Assembly (NCBI GenBank): GCA_946482295.1
Contig: CAMLRB010000119.1
Coordinates: 1 to 11,595 of the forward strand
DNA from: an uncultured Bacteriovorax sp.
GTDB lineage: Bacteria > Bdellovibrionota > Bacteriovoracia > Bacteriovoracales > Bacteriovoracaceae
Reading direction: 5' to 3'
DNA length: 11,595 nt
Part shown: one piece after another, positions 6,999 through 11,595 of the stretch
How the letters are laid out: each line of letters opens with the position of its first letter
How positions within the stretch are numbered: position 1 is the first letter of the stretch
The notes under the pieces: generated by a model
The model's input: the letters and a program-made list of their open reading frames with translations, nothing else
Told to the model about the DNA's origin: nothing
Databases searched by the model: none
Position numbers and translations under genes: made by a program

Positions 6999-8144
6999 GT
7001 GGAAAAAAGGTTCATTGAAAGCAGGAAACAAACGGAAGAGATTTGCCGACCTTTGGAGATCGAAGATTATGTTGTTCAGCCCCATCCAGATATAAGTCCA
7101 CCGAAGTGGCATTTGGGGCATACAACTTGGTTCTTAGAAGAACTTGTTCTCAATAAATTCACTGATAACTATCAATTCTATAACCCTACACTTCGGAAAA
7201 TTTATAACTCCTATTATAAAGGACTAGGTGAACATTGGGTGCAGGCCAAAAGAGGTGAACTATCTCGCCCAACAGTAAAAGAAGTTTATACATATCGCGC
7301 GAACATCGATGAAAAAATTTATGATCTCATTCAAAAAAAAAGAAATGATCATCATTTGCAAAGAATAATTGAAGTGGCCATTAATCACGAAGAACAACAT
7401 CAGGAACTTCTGATGATGGATATAAAGAATATTTTAGCGGCAAATCCTTTGAATGTTGTTTATCACGAAGAAATGAATCCTCTATATTCTCAAAGTAAAA
7501 GATCATGGCATTCATTTAATGAAGGTCTATATGAAATTGGATCAAGAGGAGATAAATTTTCTTACGATATTGAAAATCCTAGACATCGAAGATTTTTACA
7601 AGCTTTTAGAATTTCAAACTCACTTGTTACTAATAAAGAGTACCTGGAATTTATCAACGATGGTGGATATAAAAACCCTAAACTGTGGCTTAGTAAAGGA
7701 CTGGATTGGGTCAATGAAGGAAAAATCACAGCTCCACTTTATTGGTCGAATAAAGATGGACAGTGGTTCGAATTTACCATGAATGGAAAAAAGGAACTTG
7801 ATCTTAAATCGCCTGTCGGGCATGTCAGCTATTACGAGGCAGATGCATATGCTAAATGGAGTGGAAAGCGACTACCTTCGGAAGAGGAATTTGAGGTCGC
7901 TCAATTAGGTAAGCAAGAACTGTGGTGTTGGACGAAAAGTCCATTCGCTCCTTATCCTGGGTATCGTCCTTTTAGCGGTGAAATCGCAGAATACAACGGC
8001 AAATTTATGTGCAATCAGTATGTGATGAAGGGAGGCTGTTTTGCGACTCCCGATAGTCACTATCGGCCGTCCTATAGAAATTTTTTTGAACCTCATCAAA
8101 GATGGATGTTTTCTGGAATTCTTTTAGCGGAGGATCGACTATGA
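6999..8144 (+). CDS. egtB: EgtB: iron-dependent sulfoxide synthase of ergothioneine biosynthesis
   Basis: 381 residues from GTG 6999; the frame is open back to an ATG at 6885 (419 residues), but the extra 38 residues do not look like the family. EgtB joins a sulfur donor (cysteine or gamma-Glu-Cys) to C2 of hercynine using O2. An N-terminal DinB-type helical domain carries the iron site: WHLGHTTWF (37-45) and HEEQH (130-134) supply the three His ligands. RGELSRPTVKEVYTYR (85-100) is typical. The C-terminal FGE-sulfatase-like domain (about 178-381) has GHVSYYEADAYAKWSGKRLP, an EYNGKF element, KGGCFATP (344-351), YRNFF (359-363) and FSGILLAEDR at the end. The common WEW of this domain is WCW here (309-311). 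The last codons overlap egtD by ATGA, so expression is coupled. SenA (selenoneine) and OvoA (ovothiol) are homologues, but no senBC or fused methyltransferase is present. Confidence 0.9.
   Translation: MEKRFIESRKQTEEICRPLEIEDYVVQPHPDISPPKWHLGHTTWFLEELVLNKFTDNYQFYNPTLRKIYNSYYKGLGEHWVQAKRGELSRPTVKEVYTYRANIDEKIYDLIQKKRNDHHLQRIIEVAINHEEQHQELLMMDIKNILAANPLNVVYHEEMNPLYSQSKRSWHSFNEGLYEIGSRGDKFSYDIENPRHRRFLQAFRISNSLVTNKEYLEFINDGGYKNPKLWLSKGLDWVNEGKITAPLYWSNKDGQWFEFTMNGKKELDLKSPVGHVSYYEADAYAKWSGKRLPSEEEFEVAQLGKQELWCWTKSPFAPYPGYRPFSGEIAEYNGKFMCNQYVMKGGCFATPDSHYRPSYRNFFEPHQRWMFSGILLAEDRL
8129..8134 (+). promoter_or_regulatory. Shine-Dalgarno of egtD inside egtB
   Basis: GGAGGA with a 6-nt spacer precedes the ATG at 8141. 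It is the strongest ribosome site in the window and fixes the egtD start, 13 codons downstream of the longest possible frame. Confidence 0.75.
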
Positions 8145-9127
8145 AAATGATTAATTTGAATTTCAGTCAGGGTGTACTTGACGATTATGATAAAGCGCTC
8201 TTCGCTGAAGATGTACGAAAAGGACTTAGTTCATTTCCTAAAAAAATACCTTCGAAATATTTTTACGACGATGAGGGAAGCCGTCTCTTTCAAAAAATTA
8301 CAAAACTGGATGAGTACTATCTCACCCGCAGTGAATTTGAAATCATTGAAACTCAAAAAGATAAATTGCCGGATGTTCTGGGAGAAAATGAAATCGATAT
8401 TGTGGAGTTGGGAGTGGGGGACGGTCACAAAACAAAAATGCTTATTGAAGGCTTTTTAAAAAAAGGCATCAAAGTGAAATTTTATCCTATCGACATTTCG
8501 GTTGAAGCTCTTGAGCAGCTCAAGCAGAATGTAGAAGAGTTTAAAGACCTGGAAATTGAAGCCGTCGCTGCTGAATATTTGGAAGGTTTGAAATACGTTC
8601 GTTCCCAATCTGGCAGAAAACAAATTGTGCTTTTTTTGGGATCTAATATTGGTAATTTTGATAGAAAAGATGAAAAAGAATTTATTTTGAACATCAGATC
8701 TCAAATGAAAAAAAATGATTATCTCTTCATTGGGTTTGATTTAAAAAAAGATATTCAAGTTTTGACAAAGGCCTATAGCGATAGTGAAGGGGTGACGGCC
8801 CATTTTAATCTTAACCTTTTAAAGAGAATGAATGAGGAACTTGGCGGCAATTTTAACTTAGACAGTTTCCTTCACTATGCTCAGTACAATCCTGTTTTAG
8901 GCGCAATGGAGAGCTATCTCATCTCTACAGTTGATCAAAAAGTAACGCTTAATAAGTTAGGTGAAACATACTCCTTTGAAGCTTTCGAACCTATCCACAT
9001 GGAATACTCTTTCAAATTTTCTGAGAAAGATATTCAACAGCTTTCAAAAGAGACTGGCTTCACCCAGGTAAAAAATTTTTCAGATCGCAACCACTACTAT
9101 GTCGATTCACTTTGGCAGAAGCAGTAG
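8141..9127 (+). CDS. egtD: EgtD: SAM-dependent L-histidine N-alpha-methyltransferase
   Basis: 328 residues, close to the roughly 320 of known EgtD. It trimethylates histidine to hercynine, the substrate of EgtB. Visible: the N-terminal KYFYDDEGSRLF and DEYYLTRSE (about 39-66) typical of the DUF2260/EgtD family; the SAM loop ELGVGDGHKT (89-98); YPIDIS (115-120); LGSNIGNF (166-173), whose Asn172 corresponds to a histidine-binding Asn; FNLNLL (222-227) with ELGGNFNLD just after; YNP in the middle; and HMEYS (286-290), with the Glu-x-Ser pair that contacts the histidine amino group in mycobacterial EgtD. The GDGHKT version of the SAM loop differs from the GSGxxxKT common in actinobacteria. The ATG overlaps the egtB stop (ATGA), and its stop is directly adjacent to that of the CapA-like gene. 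Together the two genes form a minimal ergothioneine operon. Confidence 0.9.
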   Translation: MKMINLNFSQGVLDDYDKALFAEDVRKGLSSFPKKIPSKYFYDDEGSRLFQKITKLDEYYLTRSEFEIIETQKDKLPDVLGENEIDIVELGVGDGHKTKMLIEGFLKKGIKVKFYPIDISVEALEQLKQNVEEFKDLEIEAVAAEYLEGLKYVRSQSGRKQIVLFLGSNIGNFDRKDEKEFILNIRSQMKKNDYLFIGFDLKKDIQVLTKAYSDSEGVTAHFNLNLLKRMNEELGGNFNLDSFLHYAQYNPVLGAMESYLISTVDQKVTLNKLGETYSFEAFEPIHMEYSFKFSEKDIQQLSKETGFTQVKNFSDRNHYYVDSLWQKQ

Positions 9128-10258
9128 TTATTTTGCACATAAACTTGGCTTAAGTGCAGCGTCTGGTTCAATGCGAGAACGTGATCCATACATGGAGGCA
9201 ACGTGGTTGAGAACTTCTCGAGATCCATTGCTTCCTACAGGATTAAGGGTCGCTCCTTCACGGAATGTAGGTGTGTAGCCAACGCCAAAAATTTTGGCCT
9301 TTGCTCCTGTTGTTTTAGAGAGTCCAAGGTAGGCCACAGGTCCTGTTTTACGAGCGACTCCAGCTTGTCCAGCGACGAAATTACCCAATGAGTAGAGAAT
9401 AAGCGTTTCGCGGTTATCGCTTGTCGTGTATTTCTCCCAAGGTTGAAGAACGTGGGGATGCGATCCAATGACGGCAACAGCTCCTGCTTCTAAATATTTT
9501 CTGGCCCATGATTTTTGATAATCTTCAGGTGTGTGGCGATATTCAACACCCCAGTGAGGAAGAACAATAACGGCATCTATTCCTGGTCGCGCTTTTAAGT
9601 CGCGAATTGTGGCCAGAACTTTTTCTTTAAAACATGAGACGATTTGTCCGTCGTTATCTGGAATTCCATTTGTGCTTTCGGTGCAAGCAAGAAAGGCAAC
9701 GTTAATGTTGTTTATGCGAGCAACAGAATAAGTGTTCGCCATCGGTTCATCACTTTTGCGACTTCCCGTTGTCGCAAGATCTGCATTTCGTGCAGCTTCT
9801 ATCGTTTTATCTACACCAATGGAAAAGCGATCCATACTATGATTGTTTGCGGTTTGAATCATGTCATAACCGGAAGCTTTAAGATCTGATAAAATTCGCG
9901 GATGATAATTAAACAGAAAGTTTGTACCGGAATAGACTCTGCCATCATAGACAAAACCAATGTCTCCTTGATCACGACCATTGCTATCAATTCCCATCGC
10001 CGATGGACCTTCTAAATTTGCGAGAGAGAAATCTGCTTTCTGGATTAATGAATCAGTCTTTCTCCATATCTGAGAAAAGTGTTTAGTCTCCGAGACTACC
10101 ACTTGATAAAGTGCTTTATGAATGAGCACGTCACCGACAAATGAAATGGTTGCTTCGGAATTATCTTTCGAACAATGCGTAGAAAAGAGAATGTCTTTTT
10201 CGCCAGCAAAGACACTATTCATAAGGGCAAAAGTAAAAACGTATAAAGGCAATCGCAT
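9128..10258 (-). CDS. Secreted CapA-like (PGA_cap) metallophosphatase-fold protein
   Basis: 376 residues with a signal peptide (MRLPLYVFTFALMNSVFA, cleavage near residue 18). The CapA/PgsA domain has its motifs in order: FVGDVLIH (40-47), NLEG (81-84), ANNHSMD (137-143), LPHWGVEY (233-240), GSHPHVLQP (265-273) and YSLGNF (289-294). The Asp, Asn and His residues form the two-metal site of the calcineurin-like fold. In Bacillus, CapA/PgsA takes part in poly-gamma-glutamate synthesis and export, but no capB/pgsB ligase or capC is nearby. A stand-alone envelope phosphoesterase or hydrolase is just as possible. GGAAG lies 6 nt before the ATG, and TATACT (complement of 10276-10281) is a fair -10 element with no clear -35. 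The C-terminal 80 residues beyond the core include two Asn/Gly-rich stretches and a final Cys. Confidence 0.85.
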   Translation of the reverse strand: MRLPLYVFTFALMNSVFAGEKDILFSTHCSKDNSEATISFVGDVLIHKALYQVVVSETKHFSQIWRKTDSLIQKADFSLANLEGPSAMGIDSNGRDQGDIGFVYDGRVYSGTNFLFNYHPRILSDLKASGYDMIQTANNHSMDRFSIGVDKTIEAARNADLATTGSRKSDEPMANTYSVARINNINVAFLACTESTNGIPDNDGQIVSCFKEKVLATIRDLKARPGIDAVIVLPHWGVEYRHTPEDYQKSWARKYLEAGAVAVIGSHPHVLQPWEKYTTSDNRETLILYSLGNFVAGQAGVARKTGPVAYLGLSKTTGAKAKIFGVGYTPTFREGATLNPVGSNGSREVLNHVASMYGSRSRIEPDAALKPSLCAK

Positions 10259-10275
10259 GCTGTCTTCCTTTGTTG

Positions 10276-10281
10276 AGTATA
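10276..10281 (-). promoter_or_regulatory. Possible -10 element of the capA-like gene
   Basis: TATACT on the minus strand matches 5 of 6 consensus bases. It would start transcription roughly 11 nt before the gene, just covering the GGAAG ribosome site. No good -35 is seen 16-18 nt upstream, so this is tentative. The rest of the 10259-10411 divergent spacer shows no convincing promoter for the PKS gene. Confidence 0.3.
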
Positions 10282-10411
10282 GAAGTTGAGTAAATTAACC
10301 TTGAGGCAAAACAAAATGAAAGTGACTCTCGGCCATCTCGTCGCGCATGTGGATGGCATATGCATTGCACTTCTTTAGAGAGCACTAGTAGAGCAACAGG
10401 CGGTGAGGTTC

Positions 10412-11467
10412 ATGCCATATATTCATACTGTAGCGACTCAATTTCCACGTCATCTAACGGCACAGGAAGATGTTTTAAAAGTTGTCACGGAGCTGTGGCC
10501 GGATAAACGCATTGAACTCGAACAATTCTTTCAATCATCTGGAGTTCGCCAGCGCTCCTTAGTGAAACCATTGAGCGAATATAAAGATCTAGGAGATTTC
10601 GGAAAGAGAAATGAAGAATGGAAAATAAATGCCCTTGAACTACAAAAAAATAATATCGATAAAATTCTCACAACGACTAAAGTGCGATCGGAAGATTTGG
10701 GACTCGTTGTTTCCGTCAACACAACAGGCCTTTGCGTTCCCAGTTTAGAAGCTTTACTTTTAAATAAATGTTTACTTTCTTCCCACATAAAACGACTTCC
10801 CATCTTTGGACTTGGCTGTTTAGGTGGAGTCGCTGGGATAAATAGGGTGAATGATTATTTACTAGGACACCCCAATGAATGTGCGTTGGTTTTAGTGACG
10901 GAACTTTGTTCTCTGACATTTCAATTTCGTGATCATTCAATTGCCAATGCAATTGGAACGGCCCTTTTTGGTGATGGAGCAGGGGCCGTTTTACTTTTAG
11001 GCGATAATCATCGACTCACGAATCATTCGCCTTTTGAAATCCTATCCACCAAAAGCCATTTTTATCATGAAACAGAAGAATTGATGGGATGGAAAATGGT
11101 GGAGAATGGATTTCAAATTATGCTTTCCCCCGACATTCCCAAGTTCGTAAAAGAAAATGTGGGAAAAAATTTAGAAACATTTGTTCATGAAAGCGGATAT
11201 GAACTTAATGATATAGATTTTTTTGTGGCCCATCCAGGTGGACCTAAAGTTCTCGAGGCCATGATTGAATCACTTAAAATAAAAAAAGAAACTATTGCTC
11301 TGAGCTGGGACAGTTTAGCCGAGCATGGAAATATGTCTGCGGTTTCAGTCATTGATGTATTGAAACGTACATTGGAAAAAAACCATATTAAAAAAGGATC
11401 AGTCGGAGTGATGATGGCGATGGGGCCAGCTTTTGCTCTAGAGATGACGATGGTGAAAAAATGTTAA
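10412..11467 (+). CDS. Type III polyketide synthase (chalcone/stilbene synthase family, alkylpyrone or alkylresorcinol type)
   Basis: 351 residues from ATG 10412; the frame extends three codons to a GTG at 10403, but GAGG at 10405-10408 fits the ATG better, though with a short spacer. The thiolase-fold catalytic triad is complete: Cys136 in GLGCLGGVAG, His274 in AHPGGPKVL and Asn307 in EHGNMSAVSV. FGDGAGAVLL (186-195) and the C-terminal MAMGPAFALEM (335-345) are the usual family landmarks. Such enzymes condense a starter acyl-CoA or acyl-ACP with malonyl-CoA. Bacterial long-chain members make alkylpyrones, alkylresorcinols or alkylquinone precursors. The starter cannot be read from sequence, and plant-like chalcone synthesis is unlikely. 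The following gene overlaps the stop and looks like a membrane methyltransferase, as in bpsA-bpsB of Bacillus subtilis. Confidence 0.9.
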   Translation: MPYIHTVATQFPRHLTAQEDVLKVVTELWPDKRIELEQFFQSSGVRQRSLVKPLSEYKDLGDFGKRNEEWKINALELQKNNIDKILTTTKVRSEDLGLVVSVNTTGLCVPSLEALLLNKCLLSSHIKRLPIFGLGCLGGVAGINRVNDYLLGHPNECALVLVTELCSLTFQFRDHSIANAIGTALFGDGAGAVLLLGDNHRLTNHSPFEILSTKSHFYHETEELMGWKMVENGFQIMLSPDIPKFVKENVGKNLETFVHESGYELNDIDFFVAHPGGPKVLEAMIESLKIKKETIALSWDSLAEHGNMSAVSVIDVLKRTLEKNHIKKGSVGVMMAMGPAFALEMTMVKKC

Positions 11468-11595
11468 GAATGAATATTATCATATTAACGGCCTACATGA
11501 TTGAGCGTTTGCTTGAACTTTTTGTGAGTTATCGAAACAAAAAAGAATTGGAACAAGAGACGAAACTAGAAATACTAGATTCAAAAGAATCGATG
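11461..11595 (+). CDS. Start of an isoprenylcysteine carboxyl methyltransferase-family (YpbQ/BpsB-like) protein, 3' truncated
   Basis: 45 codons are visible and the frame is open at the window end. The ATG at 11461 overlaps the PKS gene by 7 nt; ATG 11470 is an alternative just after the stop. The N-terminus is a hydrophobic segment (MNIIILTAYMIERLLELFVS) followed by SYRNKKELEQE. This 'R..EL..S.RN...L' pattern opens many bacterial ICMT-family membrane methyltransferases next to type III PKS genes, such as BpsB, which O-methylates alkylpyrones. The catalytic region lies outside the window, so the call rests on a short N-terminus plus position. Confidence 0.6.
   Translation, partial: MLRMNIIILTAYMIERLLELFVSYRNKKELEQETKLEILDSKESM

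Noticed and set aside
8102..8140. Upstream start of egtD at 8102
   Set aside because: It would overlap egtB by more than 40 nt, whereas ATG 8141 has a near-perfect GGAGGA and an ATGA junction.
6999..8144. SenA (selenoneine) or OvoA (ovothiol) instead of EgtB
   Set aside because: No senB or senC is adjacent, and OvoA would carry a fused C-terminal methyltransferase. A separate EgtD directly downstream supports EgtB.
10347..10366. GCATATGC palindrome as an operator
   Set aside because: Only 8 bp, flanks are not symmetrical, and no second copy is seen in the window.
10369..10411. TTGCAC followed by TAGTAG as a PKS promoter
   Set aside because: The spacing is only about 15 nt and the -10 match is poor, so it was not annotated.

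Overview
The window is about 40% G+C, densely packed and reads like ordinary bacterial chromosome. It holds eleven protein genes and the start of a twelfth. I see no rRNA, tRNA, CRISPR array, insertion sequence or phage gene. Many products carry Gram-negative export signals: Sec signal peptides, a lipobox and an outer-membrane barrel ending in Phe. Low G+C, many secreted hydrolases, a ceramide-desaturase-like enzyme and an ergothioneine pair suggest a member of the Bdellovibrionota, perhaps the Bacteriovorax/Peredibacter side. Phosphonosphingolipids have been reported from Bdellovibrio (now Bacteriovorax) stolpii. This assignment is an inference from content, not from a marker gene.

Layout. 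1-1326 (+) is the 3' part of a YncE-like beta-propeller protein. 1337-2101 (-) is a secreted NodB-type polysaccharide deacetylase. 2234-2902 (+) is a lipoprotein with a metzincin-like zinc motif. 2930-5106 (-) is a two-gene unit: an S9 (prolyl oligopeptidase family) peptidase followed by a tiny lysine-rich protein. 5253-6233 (+) is a membrane fatty-acyl desaturase strikingly like the animal dihydroceramide desaturase DES1. 6235-6837 (-) is a probable outer-membrane beta-barrel. 6999-9127 (+) is an egtB-egtD ergothioneine operon with an ATGA overlap. 9128-10258 (-) is a secreted CapA-like metallophosphatase-fold protein. 10412-11467 (+) is a type III polyketide synthase, overlapped by the start of a probable isoprenylcysteine-methyltransferase-family gene that runs off the window.

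Genes mostly alternate in strand. The four convergent junctions are 10, 27, 1 and 0 nt long, so no classical terminator fits between the stops. The divergent junctions are roughly 130-160 nt and must hold the promoters. No gap exceeds 300 nt.

Functionally the most interesting content is lipid and redox chemistry: a candidate bacterial sphingolipid desaturase, a minimal two-gene ergothioneine module without egtA, egtC or egtE beside it, and a type III PKS plus membrane methyltransferase arranged like bpsA-bpsB of Bacillus. The envelope hydrolases (deacetylase, metalloprotease-like lipoprotein, CapA-like protein) would suit a predatory or wall-remodelling lifestyle, but nothing here proves one. 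Four start sites (small lysine-rich protein, barrel protein, egtB, egtD) are placed downstream of the longest open frame because Shine-Dalgarno position, gene overlap or family length favours it. The PKS start is moved for similar but weaker reasons.
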